Below are positions 17,060 through 25,187 of a DNA stretch of 47,487 nucleotides, one piece after another. The position numbers and the translations under genes are program-made. The stretch's first letter is position 1. Each line of letters starts with the position of its first letter. Where the stretch lies: assembly GCA_900556135.1 (NCBI GenBank), contig USNR01000010.1, forward strand, positions 1 through 47,487, written 5' to 3'. Source of the DNA: an uncultured Clostridium sp. Its GTDB lineage: Bacteria > Bacillota > Clostridia > TANB77 > CAG-508. The notes below the pieces were generated by a model that did not search any database, was not told the origin of the DNA, and saw only the letters and a list, made by a program, of their open reading frames with translations.

Positions 17060-17494
17060 ATGTTTGACTCTATTGTATTTATTTGTATTGGCAGTAACAA
17101 AGTTACAGGCGACTGCTTGGGACCATTAGTGGGCTCGTATTTAAAAAGTATGTATAAAGCAACTGTGTATGGTGATATGGAAAATCCAATTAATTATCAA
17201 AATGCAGAAAAAATAATGAAAAAGGTAGAAAATAATAATGGGGGAAGTTTAAAAGTAGTAATAGATTCAGCATTAGGAAAAAACATTGGAGATATTATTA
17301 TAGATGATGGAAAAGTTGAAATAGGAAAAGGACTAAATAAAAACAAAAATATTTACGGAGACATCAGCATAAAAGTAGTAGTTGGAAAAAATTATCATAA
17401 TAATATCAAAAACATACAGGAACTAAAAAATAAAAATATAAAAGAAATAGATAAAATTGCAATAGATGTGGTAAAAATGATTTGCAATGTATAA
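17060..17494 (+). CDS. yyaC: Sporulation protein YyaC (DUF1256)
   Basis: This is a 144-aa member of the GPR-endopeptidase-like DUF1256 family. The N-terminal signature FICIGSNKVTGDCLGPLVGS (8-27) is diagnostic. IDSALG and GDISIKVVVGKN further along also match. YyaC is made during sporulation in Bacillus; its role is not settled. AAGGAAATATAT precedes the start. A -10-like element cannot be assigned with confidence. Confidence 0.85.
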   Translation: MFDSIVFICIGSNKVTGDCLGPLVGSYLKSMYKATVYGDMENPINYQNAEKIMKKVENNNGGSLKVVIDSALGKNIGDIIIDDGKVEIGKGLNKNKNIYGDISIKVVVGKNYHNNIKNIQELKNKNIKEIDKIAIDVVKMICNV

Positions 17495-17513
17495 TCTTTC
17501 CATAATTGTAAAT

Positions 17514-17562
17514 AATATGTATATCAAAAATATACATATTAGCCTAAGTAATTTTACTAGGC
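17514..17562 (+). repeat. Two adjacent hairpins before the gene at 17581
   Basis: AATATGTATAT (17514-17524) pairs perfectly with ATATACATATT (17530-17540). Directly after it GCCTA (17542-17546) pairs with TAGGC (17558-17562), with further inner pairs. The ribosome binding site GGAAAGGA follows four bases later. There is no T-run, so this is not a terminator; it may protect or regulate the mRNA. Confidence 0.5.
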
Positions 17563-17580
17563 AATGGAAAGGAATTTATT

Positions 17581-17976
17581 ATGGATGTAAATGGAATGAA
17601 AAACATTGTGATATTAAAAAATTTGCCATCTAATCTTTTGGAAGAGGCTATAATAGTTGTTAAAGACAAAAGAAAAGCTGTAGATATAGACTGCTTGAAA
17701 AATACTAATTCAAAAGAAAAAAATAAAGAAGAGATAGTTCAAGGATATATGAAGGAGGAAGACTTTAAAAAAATAGAAAGAATAGAAAGAGATAATAGAC
17801 AGTTTGTTGTAAAAGAAGCAGAAATGGTAATAAAAAATTATTTACAAAGAATGGAAGACGGTCAAAGAGTAATAGATAAAAATAAATTAAAGAAAAAATA
17901 TAATAGATTGAAATATATAAATTTTGTATTACTTGCAATATCTATCTTAAGTACACTAGTGTGCGTAGCCAGATGA
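17581..17976 (+). CDS. Hypothetical membrane-anchored protein
   Basis: A 131-aa protein without a recognised family. Residues 1-25 (VILKNLPSNLLEEAIIVV) look folded. The middle is strongly charged and likely a coiled coil. A single hydrophobic segment at about 112-129 ends the protein, so it may be a tail anchor facing the cytoplasm. GGAAAGGA stands 7 bases before ATG 17581; a second ATG at 17596 is possible. It is ended by a clear terminator at 17998, and lies between yyaC and spoIVFA, so a sporulation role is possible but unproven. Confidence 0.6.
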   Translation: MDVNGMKNIVILKNLPSNLLEEAIIVVKDKRKAVDIDCLKNTNSKEKNKEEIVQGYMKEEDFKKIERIERDNRQFVVKEAEMVIKNYLQRMEDGQRVIDKNKLKKKYNRLKYINFVLLAISILSTLVCVAR

Positions 17977-17997
17977 ATAATTTAAAAAGATTTGAAT

Positions 17998-18033
17998 ATA
18001 GATTACTAATATTGATTAGTGGTCTATTTTTTA
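17998..18033 (+). terminator. Intrinsic terminator before spoIVFA
   Basis: A 13-bp stem, 17998-18010 with 18015-18027 (two G-U pairs), a 4-base loop and TTTTTTATT. It separates the yyaC/hypothetical unit from the M23/M50 pair. Confidence 0.8.
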
Positions 18034-18060
18034 TTGTAAAAACGAAAGGGAGAAAATAAA

Positions 18061-18996
18061 ATGGAAAGAACAATAAGTGTAGAGGAAAGAATTAGAAAAG
18101 CAGAAGAGATATATAATAGAAGAAGGCAGGATAATGTAAGGATATATGGAGAAAGAAGTAATAGAAATGAAACAAAGTATCAGGACTCAACAGTAAAAAG
18201 AAAAATAACAAAAAAGATATTAATTCAGATTGCAGTATGCTTAGTAATATACTTAGCATTATATACGGCGAATTATAATAATACAGTATTTTCGGAAGAT
18301 GTGAAAAAACAAATAGATGGAGTGTTAGCGTATGATATAAGCTTTGAAAATTTGTACTCCAATTTTAAAGGATTTGTGAATGACGAAAATAATTTTATAT
18401 ATAAATTTCTACATATAGATAACAACGAAAGCTCTGGAGTGGAAGATTTAGAAGAAGGTTCAAACGAGCAAGTTGAGCAAAACACAGAAAGCAATGATTC
18501 TGCCTCAGAAAATGAAGAAATAAATAGCGAAGCGGAAGCGGTTGGCGGAGCTATAGAGGAGACAGTAGCAGAAAGTAAAACTCAAGAAGAATTAGATGTT
18601 GAACATATAAAAAATAATTGCAGTATCATATGGCCGTTAAAAGGAACTATAACGTCAAGATATGGAACAAGAGAGGCAACAGAAATTGTAACGGCAAACC
18701 ATTATGGATTGGATATAGGAGGAAATACAGGAAGTGATATAGTTTCGGCTATGGATGGTGTTGTAACTTTAGCTTCTAGTGAAGGTGATTATGGAAAACA
18801 TATAAAAATAGAAAATAGTGATATTTCAACATTATATGCTCACTGTAGCAAACTTTGTGTAACAGAGGGTACACAAATAAAGCAAGGACAAAAAATTGCA
18901 GAAGTTGGTGCAACTGGAAGAGCAACAGGACCACATCTACATTTTGAAATAAGGGTGGAAGATAGAAAAATAAATCCAGAGTTGATTTTGAATTAA
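18061..18996 (+). CDS. spoIVFA: SpoIVFA-like M23 (LytM) membrane protein
   Basis: In Bacillus SpoIVFA holds the protease SpoIVFB inactive until forespore signals arrive. Here a basic cytoplasmic tail (1-50) is followed by one membrane segment (about 53-70), an acidic low-complexity linker (about 120-180) and a LytM domain (about 189-311). The gene directly precedes spoIVFB, which supports the assignment. The zinc and catalytic residues appear complete: H214 and D218 in NHYGLDIG, H261 in YAHC, H292 and H294 in PHLHFE. It could therefore cut peptidoglycan, unlike degenerate family members. AAAGGGAG precedes the ATG. Confidence 0.75.
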   Translation: MERTISVEERIRKAEEIYNRRRQDNVRIYGERSNRNETKYQDSTVKRKITKKILIQIAVCLVIYLALYTANYNNTVFSEDVKKQIDGVLAYDISFENLYSNFKGFVNDENNFIYKFLHIDNNESSGVEDLEEGSNEQVEQNTESNDSASENEEINSEAEAVGGAIEETVAESKTQEELDVEHIKNNCSIIWPLKGTITSRYGTREATEIVTANHYGLDIGGNTGSDIVSAMDGVVTLASSEGDYGKHIKIENSDISTLYAHCSKLCVTEGTQIKQGQKIAEVGATGRATGPHLHFEIRVEDRKINPELILN

Positions 18997-19015
18997 GTAT
19001 AAGGAGAAATATAAA

Positions 19016-19687
19016 ATGCATATAAAAATAAATTTAAAGGTATTTATTTTTTTGTTGGTGTTTTTATTAACAAGGCAAATAAAAATCTATGCCATTTTAA
19101 TGCTGTTTGCATTTATACATGAGCTAGGACATTTAACAGCAGGATTGTGTATGGGACTAAAACCACAATCATTAGAAATAGCTCCATATGGGTTCAGTAT
19201 AAATTTTAAAATAGAATGCTATAGTTATAATACAAAGGTAAAAAAGGCAAATATATTAGCCTTAAAGCAAATATTAATAGCAATGGCTGGACCACTTGTA
19301 AATCTAGTTATTGCAATATTTACATATATAATAATTTTTTTAAATAAAAATCTAGAAACAAGCACGGCAGAAATGGTTATTTATTCAAACATTCTGATAT
19401 TTGTATTTAACCTATTGCCAATATATCCATTAGACGGAGGAAGAATAATAAAAGAATTAATATATATGTTTAATGGTTTAGAACAGTCGTATTTGTATAC
19501 AAATAAAATATCTAAAATATCAATTATTGTTTTAACCGCGTTATCGAGTATAGGAATCTTAGTATATAAAAATTGGGCGATATTGATAATTATTGTATAT
19601 TTATGGGTTATAGTTTTAAAAGAAAACAAATATCTAGAGAGGAAAGGAAATTTGCTTAGAATATTAAAGAATAATTTAAAACATTAA
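19016..19687 (+). CDS. spoIVFB: Stage IV sporulation protein FB, M50 intramembrane protease
   Basis: This site-2-type zinc protease releases active sigma-K from pro-sigma-K in the mother cell. The zinc motif FIHELGH (H35, E36, H39) lies in a membrane segment. The third ligand is in NLLPIYPLDGGR (D140). It has about six hydrophobic segments and 223 aa, shorter than Bacillus SpoIVFB (288) because no CBS domain follows. It starts 19 bases after the spoIVFA-like gene with an AAGGAGAAATA site. Pairing with the M23 gene separates it from the housekeeping M50 protease at 27343. Confidence 0.85.
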   Translation: MHIKINLKVFIFLLVFLLTRQIKIYAILMLFAFIHELGHLTAGLCMGLKPQSLEIAPYGFSINFKIECYSYNTKVKKANILALKQILIAMAGPLVNLVIAIFTYIIIFLNKNLETSTAEMVIYSNILIFVFNLLPIYPLDGGRIIKELIYMFNGLEQSYLYTNKISKISIIVLTALSSIGILVYKNWAILIIIVYLWVIVLKENKYLERKGNLLRILKNNLKH

Positions 19688-19753
19688 AAATATTTTTCAA
19701 AAAAAATAACAAAATTTACCACGAGCTTAATTAAAAAAATATGTAAAATTGTC

Positions 19754-19782
19754 TTGCAAAAAAACCTAATTAATAGTAAGAT
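19754..19782 (+). promoter_or_regulatory. Promoter of the pilin-like gene
   Basis: TTGCAA (19754-19759), 17 bases and TAAGAT (19777-19782), about 45 bases before the start codon. Confidence 0.55.
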
Positions 19783-19832
19783 ATAAATAATTAAAAGAGA
19801 TTTTTTATTTTTATCTTAGGAGGAAAATACAA

Positions 19833-21650
19833 ATGAAAAATTTAAAAAGCTCGAAAGGTATAGCGTTATTAGAATTGGTTGTAACTATTGTAATTATGAT
19901 GATATTAGTAATTGCTCTAACAACCAACATAACATCAACATTAGAAACAAGAAGATATTATGCAGTAAAGGAAGATATAATAGCACTAACAGAAAGCATT
20001 CAAAAATATTATGTGGCAAATGGAAGTGTACCAAGCAGTGAGACTGTTTCATTTGATATAGACACATTAAATCCTAGTGACAAAAATCCAAATGATAATG
20101 GAGTTTATTATAAAATAGATATAGATAAATTGTTGGCATTCGACTCAACAATAGAGCTTAACAATCCAGAAGATACTTATTTAGTAAATGAACAAAGTTT
20201 AACAGTTTATTATGAAGAGGGAGTAAAATTAGATGGCAAAATTCATTATACTGTAGTTGACGACTTTTCAGGAGGCTCATTTGCTGAAAGTTATTATTCA
20301 AATACAGATTTACCAATAATATCGGCAGTAACTCTGAAAAGTAGTGGACAACAAGAAAACAGAGCTAGTGTAGGAGATACGGTAACATTAAAAATGATTG
20401 CAAACTACACACTTACAACAGAGCCAACAGTAACAATAAATGGACAAGAGGTAAGTGCGACATGGAATGGAAGGGTAGGAAAAGCTACATATACTGTAAC
20501 TAAAGAGGACGCAATAGGCAATGATGGAAAGAAGATTGAGATAAATATATCAGGATATGCAGCAGATGGAAGAAACGGAAAGGAGATAAATGATATTACT
20601 TTTGGAAAAGCTGTAAGTATAGCAGATCCATCTATAGATGGAGTTATAATACCAGAAGGTTTTTATTACGTAGGAGGAAGAATAGGAACTGGAATAGTTA
20701 TTTCAGACAATGAAAGTGACCAAAATATGTATAAAGGTAGAAGTAATGTGGGAACAGACTTGGAAGGAAATCAATATGTTTGGATAGAAGTTCCACAGAC
20801 TAATAAAGTATACCCAACAGCTGGACTTAATATTACATCTTTTTCAAGTACAGAATATACAAAGATTGAAAATGATTTACATACATATACAAGTGATTAT
20901 AGAAAAAGTACTCCATCTACTGATACCTATTATTCAGGGTGTGGATTGAGTTCAACAAGCCAATATAATACGTTAAAACAAAAAATGTTAAAAAGTGTGT
21001 ATCAAAATGGAGGATTCTGGATAGGAAGATATGAAACGGGCTTGACTAATCGATATAGAACATATGGGGAAGAATGGAGTGTAGAACATCCGATAACTGA
21101 TACACCGGTGATACAATGGAATGCATATCCTTATGTGTGGCTAAGATGCTCACAGGCACAAACTTTGGCAAGCAATATGTATTCTGGAAATTGTACAAGT
21201 AGCTTATTATTTGGAGTTCAATGGGATTTAACATTGAAATATATGGAGACAAAGGGGATAGCTCAAAAGGTACTTAATGAAGATAGTACGGAAGTGGGAA
21301 ATTATCCTAATACAGTTTTTACAGTCACAAACGGAAAATATTCTTTAGATAAAGGAGTGAATTGGTCTTCGTCAACATATACAAAGCAAAAAGGAGAGGG
21401 CTTGTTACATACTACAGGAGCAGTAGAACAATTCAAACTGTTAAATATATATGATTTGGCAGGTAATGTATGGGAATGGACCTTGGAAAACTCCGGCTAC
21501 TCAAGTGCACCTTGTAGGTCAAGGGGGGGCGACTTTGTCGATTTGGATGGAACTGATATTCCGGCAAGTGCAAGAAATTTATATGGAAAAGAAGGAGATC
21601 CTACTACTAATAATTATCATGGTGTCGGTTTTAGGGTGACTTTTTATTAA
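19833..21650 (+). CDS. Pilin-like protein with C-terminal FGE/C-type-lectin domain
   Basis: The N-terminus SSKGIALLELVVTIVIMM is a type IV prepilin leader and hydrophobic helix: peptidase site after G, E five residues on, helix to about residue 31. A pilin-like stalk and an Ig-like segment (about 160-250) follow. The last 330 residues form an FGE-sulfatase-like (C-type lectin) domain with GGFWIGRYETG, LAGNVWEWT, RGG and final GFRVTFY. This plan is known for surface proteins varied by diversity-generating retroelements. At 605 aa it would sit on the cell surface. Its 3' end (next entry) has unusual codons. No pilus assembly genes or reverse transcriptase are in the window. Confidence 0.8.
   Translation: MKNLKSSKGIALLELVVTIVIMMILVIALTTNITSTLETRRYYAVKEDIIALTESIQKYYVANGSVPSSETVSFDIDTLNPSDKNPNDNGVYYKIDIDKLLAFDSTIELNNPEDTYLVNEQSLTVYYEEGVKLDGKIHYTVVDDFSGGSFAESYYSNTDLPIISAVTLKSSGQQENRASVGDTVTLKMIANYTLTTEPTVTINGQEVSATWNGRVGKATYTVTKEDAIGNDGKKIEINISGYAADGRNGKEINDITFGKAVSIADPSIDGVIIPEGFYYVGGRIGTGIVISDNESDQNMYKGRSNVGTDLEGNQYVWIEVPQTNKVYPTAGLNITSFSSTEYTKIENDLHTYTSDYRKSTPSTDTYYSGCGLSSTSQYNTLKQKMLKSVYQNGGFWIGRYETGLTNRYRTYGEEWSVEHPITDTPVIQWNAYPYVWLRCSQAQTLASNMYSGNCTSSLLFGVQWDLTLKYMETKGIAQKVLNEDSTEVGNYPNTVFTVTNGKYSLDKGVNWSSSTYTKQKGEGLLHTTGAVEQFKLLNIYDLAGNVWEWTLENSGYSSAPCRSRGGDFVDLDGTDIPASARNLYGKEGDPTTNNYHGVGFRVTFY
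21489..21647 (+). other. Probable diversity-generating variable region
   Basis: Between LAGNVWEWT and the final GFRVTFY lies the part of the lectin fold that varies in retroelement targets. Between 21489 and 21539 seven of 17 codons end in C (AAC, TCC, GGC, TAC, GGC, GAC, GTC), although the genome strongly avoids C there. That is what adenine mutagenesis of AAC codons in a template would leave. The rest of the repeat (PASARN, YHGVGFRV) looks conserved. No template repeat is visible in the window. Confidence 0.5.
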
Positions 21651-21668
21651 AAAATGTTTTAATCTAGC

Positions 21669-21697
21669 TTGCACAAATATTAATTTTATGATATACT
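21669..21697 (+). promoter_or_regulatory. Promoter of rpsF-ssb-rpsR
   Basis: TTGCAC (21669-21674), 17 bases and TATACT (21692-21697). Transcription would start near 21704, inside the palindrome described next, giving a leader of about 120 bases. Confidence 0.7.
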
Positions 21698-21722
21698 ATA
21701 GCAGTGTTTTAAACACTGCTAT
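21698..21722 (+). promoter_or_regulatory. Perfect palindrome at the rpsF start site
   Basis: ATAGCAGTGTTT, one T, then AAACACTGCTAT: a 25-base perfect inverted repeat abutting the -10 box. It could be an operator, or the terminator of the pilin-like gene (followed by TTTAATTT, a weak tail), or both. The remaining leader 21723-21825 may hold the S6:S18 autoregulatory site, but I could not identify its structure. Confidence 0.55.
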
Positions 21723-21825
21723 TTTAATTTACATTTACAACGAAGCAATGAGATGTTGGTAAGTTAAAATATCCTTACTTACATATATATATGTAGGTTA
21801 TCAATCCATAAGGAGGTGAAAGATA

Positions 21826-22113
21826 ATGAATAAATACGAGAGTGTTGTCATTATTAATCCAGCTATTGACGAGGAAGCAGTTAAAGCTTTAACAGAAAAC
21901 TACACAGCAATGATTAATAATGATGGAAAAGTTGAAAAAGTTGATATACTAGGAAAGAAAAAACTAGCATATGAAGTTAAGAAAAACAAAGAAGGATATT
22001 ATGCAATATTCTACTTTGAAGCTAATCCAGAATTAATAACTGAATTAGAAAGAAATTTCAGAATTTCTGATGATGTTATAAAATTCATGACAATCAATGT
22101 AAACGAAAAATAA
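21826..22113 (+). CDS. rpsF: 30S ribosomal protein bS6
   Basis: A 95-aa S6 protein, which binds 16S rRNA with S18 in the platform of the small subunit. MNKYESVVIINPAIDEE, the DILGKKKLAYEVKK segment and FRISDDVIKFMT are characteristic. The AAGGAGGTGAAAG site before the ATG is one of the strongest in the window. First gene of the classical rpsF-ssb-rpsR operon. Confidence 0.96.
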   Translation: MNKYESVVIINPAIDEEAVKALTENYTAMINNDGKVEKVDILGKKKLAYEVKKNKEGYYAIFYFEANPELITELERNFRISDDVIKFMTINVNEK

Positions 22114-22145
22114 ACCTAAAATAAACAATAAAATGGAGGCCATAT

Positions 22146-22574
22146 ATGAATAAAGTAATTTTAATGGGTAGACTTACTAGAGACCCAGAAGTAAGATACA
22201 CACAAACTAGCAACACTTTAGTTGCATCATTCTCTTTAGCAGTAAATAGAAGATTTGCACGTCAAGGAGAAGAAAGGCAAGCTGATTTCATTAATGTAGT
22301 AGCTTGGAACAAAACAGGAGAATTTGTAAGCAAATATTTCAAAAAAGGTCAACAAGTTGCAGTTGTAGGTAGATTACAAACTAGAACTTGGGATGATGAC
22401 CAAGGTCAAAAACATTATGTAACAGAAGTTATAGCAGAAGAAACATATTTTGCAGACTCAAAAAGAGATGGGGTTGCAGGAGGTAGCGATTTCGGAGCAA
22501 GTTTCGGAGGAGATGCTATACCGGGAGCTGATTCTGAGTTTTCTGTTTCATCAGGTGATGACTTACCATTTTAA
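22146..22574 (+). CDS. ssb: Single-stranded DNA-binding protein
   Basis: Ssb coats single-stranded DNA in replication and repair. The OB fold starts MNKVILMGRLTRDPEVRYT and includes ADFINVVAWNKTGEF. A glycine-rich linker leads to the acidic tip DDLPF, the docking site for partner proteins. The 142 aa is normal. TGGAGGC precedes the ATG, and its place between rpsF and rpsR is the usual one. Confidence 0.96.
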   Translation: MNKVILMGRLTRDPEVRYTQTSNTLVASFSLAVNRRFARQGEERQADFINVVAWNKTGEFVSKYFKKGQQVAVVGRLQTRTWDDDQGQKHYVTEVIAEETYFADSKRDGVAGGSDFGASFGGDAIPGADSEFSVSSGDDLPF

Positions 22575-22634
22575 TTTTGTAACAATAAGGGTTTAATGAT
22601 TTTAATATAATAAGACTGAAAGGAGAAGAGAACA

Positions 22635-22913
22635 ATGGCAGATAGAAAGCAAAATAATAGAAGAAATAACAACGGTGATGATGATTACAATCCAAGATTT
22701 AGAAAAATGAGAAAAAAAGTATGTCCTTTATGTGCTGATAAAAATTTAGTTTTAGATTACAAAAATGCTGATCAACTAAAAAAATTCATAAATGATAAAG
22801 GAAAAATATTACCAAGAAGAGCAACAGGGGCATGTGCAAAACATCAAAGAGATATTACTATAGCTGTAAAAAGAGCTAGACAAATAGCTGTATTACCATA
22901 TACACAAGAATAA
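22635..22913 (+). CDS. rpsR: 30S ribosomal protein bS18
   Basis: A 92-aa S18 protein, partner of S6 on the 30S platform. The core is KKVCPLCADKNLVLDYKNAD, then PRRATGACAKHQRDITIAVK and the ending ALLPY-like AVLPYTQE. CPLC and C-x-KH could bind zinc, as in the zinc-containing form of S18. The N-terminal tail is rich in R and N. AAAGGAGAAGAG precedes the start. Confidence 0.96.
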   Translation: MADRKQNNRRNNNGDDDYNPRFRKMRKKVCPLCADKNLVLDYKNADQLKKFINDKGKILPRRATGACAKHQRDITIAVKRARQIAVLPYTQE

Positions 22914-22963
22914 TATTGTAACAATTAGTAACATAATTGTAATAATAAAAATTCGAAAATGTA

Positions 22964-22992
22964 TTGACTATATGAAAAAAGAATAGTAAAAT
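22964..22992 (+). promoter_or_regulatory. Promoter of the LPXTG protein
   Basis: TTGACT (22964-22969), 17 bases and TAAAAT (22987-22992), about 42 bases before the start codon. A strong vegetative match. Confidence 0.7.
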
Positions 22993-23039
22993 TAAAAATG
23001 TAAATAATAATACTATATTTAGATAAAAGGAGAAAAAAA

Positions 23040-23414
23040 ATGGTAAAATCTAGATCTAAAATATTAATGGTAATTATTTTAACAATATTAATGCTTATAT
23101 GTGTTACATCATCTGTATTTGCAGATAATACAGCAATTATATTACCAACAAACACAACGGATAATACTGCTGCTGCTACAAATGATACAAATACAGAAAA
23201 TACTACAGCAAACGTAACAGCTAATAATACAGTAACAAACAATACTACAAGTATATTAACTTCAAATAATACTGTTAGTCAATATAATACAACTAACACA
23301 ACAGCTTTACCAAAAACTGGAGAAAGCGATATATATGTAGTAACAGCATTAATTGCAATATGTGGAGTATCAGCTATATATGCATACAAAAAGATTCGTG
23401 ATTACAATATGTAA
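23040..23414 (+). CDS. Small LPXTG-type cell-wall-anchored protein
   Basis: This 124-aa protein has a signal peptide (basic MVKSRSK, hydrophobic core to about 25, cleavage near VFA-D), then about 60 residues made almost only of N, T, A and S. LPKTG at 90-94 is followed by a hydrophobic segment and the basic tail KKIR. It is thus a sortase substrate with an extended, possibly heavily glycosylated, surface part and no folded domain. The sortase gene ends 65 bases away on the other strand, which suggests enzyme and substrate. AAAGGAG precedes the ATG. Confidence 0.8.
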   Translation: MVKSRSKILMVIILTILMLICVTSSVFADNTAIILPTNTTDNTAAATNDTNTENTTANVTANNTVTNNTTSILTSNNTVSQYNTTNTTALPKTGESDIYVVTALIAICGVSAIYAYKKIRDYNM

Positions 23415-23454
23415 TAATTATCATGAGAAATGATACTATATAAAGAATTTTATT

Positions 23455-23490
23455 AAAGCAGAATAAACAGTAATAAGTTTATTCTGCTTT
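23455..23490. terminator. Shared terminator hairpin between convergent genes
   Basis: AAAGCAGAATAAAC (23455-23468) pairs perfectly with GTTTATTCTGCTTT (23477-23490). It can act on both strands. Its right arm is also the last codons of the sortase gene, so the two transcripts overlap. The T-tails are modest on both sides. Confidence 0.65.
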
Positions 23491-24168
23491 TGCTTTATAT
23501 ATTTTTCTTGTATCTTTTAAACTATTACATGTTATAAGTGTAATTATTTTTAAGCCATTTGTCTCTTGCGACGTACAACTTGTATCTGAACTTGTAGTTT
23601 CGTATTTATCATAAGTATAATAAATTAAATAATTTCCAGATAAATCATAAATTTTTATTTCGTCACCAATTTCTAATAAGCCAAGCTTTCCGAAAAAACT
23701 ATTGTCGATATTATTATGCCCCGCTATACAAAGATTTCCAGTTTCATTTGGCATTGGGCCTGCAAAGCGTGCAAGAGATTTTTTTAAAGATTCTTCAGTA
23801 GCATAAGATAAGATTGGGTAATACAAATTGATTTTAGGTATTTCAATAGCACCAACAATAAAAGGCGTTGAAGATCCTTCACTAGTATTAGAATTTAGAA
23901 AAGATGTAGAATAATTATTGTTGGAACTATATAATGTGGAAACAGAAAAAGATTGGGACAATTGTTTACTATAATCATTTTTGCTTTTTAGATTATAAAA
24001 ATAAATGCACGAATATAAGGTTGATGAAGAGATTGCTAAAATACAAACAATTAATATTGAATAATAGATTTCTGCTGATTTACTTTGCTTTTTTGATGAA
24101 GTAGAGGAAGCTGACATGTTAGTATTAAAATCTGATGAATCTAACTTATAAACCAAAATTTGATTCAT
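23479..24168 (-). CDS. Sortase (class D-like)
   Basis: Sortases cleave LPXTG between T and G and attach the protein to peptidoglycan. One membrane segment lies at about 35-56 with an N-terminal cytoplasmic tail, then a spacer rich in S and N. The catalytic residues are H151 (CIAGHNN), C214 (LITCNS) and R221 (TRKIYK). The IEIPKINLYYPI segment (108-119) is typical of class D and E sortases. It is the only convincing minus-strand gene in the window and is convergent with an LPXTG gene. The reading begins at ATG with a GGGAGATG site on the minus strand. Confidence 0.88.
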   Translation of the reverse strand: MNQILVYKLDSSDFNTNMSASSTSSKKQSKSAEIYYSILIVCILAISSSTLYSCIYFYNLKSKNDYSKQLSQSFSVSTLYSSNNNYSTSFLNSNTSEGSSTPFIVGAIEIPKINLYYPILSYATEESLKKSLARFAGPMPNETGNLCIAGHNNIDNSFFGKLGLLEIGDEIKIYDLSGNYLIYYTYDKYETTSSDTSCTSQETNGLKIITLITCNSLKDTRKIYKAKAE

Positions 24169-24362
24169 GCGACATCTCCCTTCTTCAAAATTAATGTATG
24201 TTTTAATGTTTTCTACATAAAATTTTATAAACTACAATAATTAGTTTAAACAATTATAAGAAAATTATAATAAGAAAAGGAATATTTTACGATTAGAACA
24301 AATCTGAAAATTTATGTAATGAATTTTCTGTGCAATATTTTAAAAAAATTTAAAAAAAGAGG

Positions 24363-24391
24363 TTCAATTTACTATGAATGTATGATAGAAT
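24363..24391 (+). promoter_or_regulatory. Likely promoter of the pyrH operon
   Basis: TTCAAT (24363-24368), 17 bases and TAGAAT (24386-24391). AAGGAGGAC directly after it is not followed by a start codon; the pyrH site is AAAGGA at 24410-24415. Confidence 0.45.
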
Positions 24392-24425
24392 AAGGAGGAC
24401 TTAAATAAGAAAGGAATTTTAAAAA

Positions 24426-25139
24426 ATGTCAGAAGCCAAGTATAAGAGAATTTTATTAAAACTTAGTGGTGAAGCCCTAGCTGGTGAAGCAAAAACTGGA
24501 ATTAATCCAGAGGTTATTTCTCAAATTTGTGATAAGATAGAAACGATAAAAAAATTAGGTGTAGAAATAGCTTTAGTAGTTGGTGGCGGAAATTTTTGGA
24601 GAGGAAAAAATGGCCACAATATGGACAGAACAACATCAGATTATATGGGAATGTTAGCAACTGTTATGAATGGTCTTGCTTTGCAAGATGCGCTAGAAGC
24701 AAGAGGAATGTATACAAGATTGCAAACCTCAATAGAGATGAGACAGATTGCAGAACCATATATAAAAAGAAAAGCAATTAAACATCTAGAAAAAGGAAGA
24801 ATAGTTATATTTGCGTGTGGAACTGGAAATCCATTCTTCACAACAGATACAACAGCAGCATTAAGAGCAGCTGAAATTGAAGCTGAAGTGATATTAGTTG
24901 GAAAAACTATAGATGCGGTTTATTCTGCGGATCCTAAAGTGGATAAAAATGCAATTAGATATGATGAGATAACATATACAGATGTTTTGAATAAAAATTT
25001 AAAAGTAATGGATTCAACTGCTATATCATTATGCAGGGATAATAATATACCACTTATTGTTTTTGGTATTAAAGATACGGAAAACATTGTAAGAGCTGTA
25101 AAAGGAGAAAAAATAGGAACAACAGTAATTGCAGATTAA
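24426..25139 (+). CDS. pyrH: UMP kinase
   Basis: PyrH phosphorylates UMP to UDP. The amino-acid-kinase fold shows RILLKLSGEALAG at the N-terminus, VVGGGNFWRG near 52-61, FACGTGNPFFTTDTTAALRA and TVIAD at the end. The 237 aa is typical. It opens the run pyrH-frr-uppS-cdsA-rseP-polC. In most Firmicutes rpsB and tsf stand just before pyrH; here a sortase and an LPXTG gene are there instead. Confidence 0.96.
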   Translation: MSEAKYKRILLKLSGEALAGEAKTGINPEVISQICDKIETIKKLGVEIALVVGGGNFWRGKNGHNMDRTTSDYMGMLATVMNGLALQDALEARGMYTRLQTSIEMRQIAEPYIKRKAIKHLEKGRIVIFACGTGNPFFTTDTTAALRAAEIEAEVILVGKTIDAVYSADPKVDKNAIRYDEITYTDVLNKNLKVMDSTAISLCRDNNIPLIVFGIKDTENIVRAVKGEKIGTTVIAD

Positions 25140-25187
25140 GCAAAGGTATTAAAGATATGATTATTAAAAATAAATGGAGGTTTTAAA

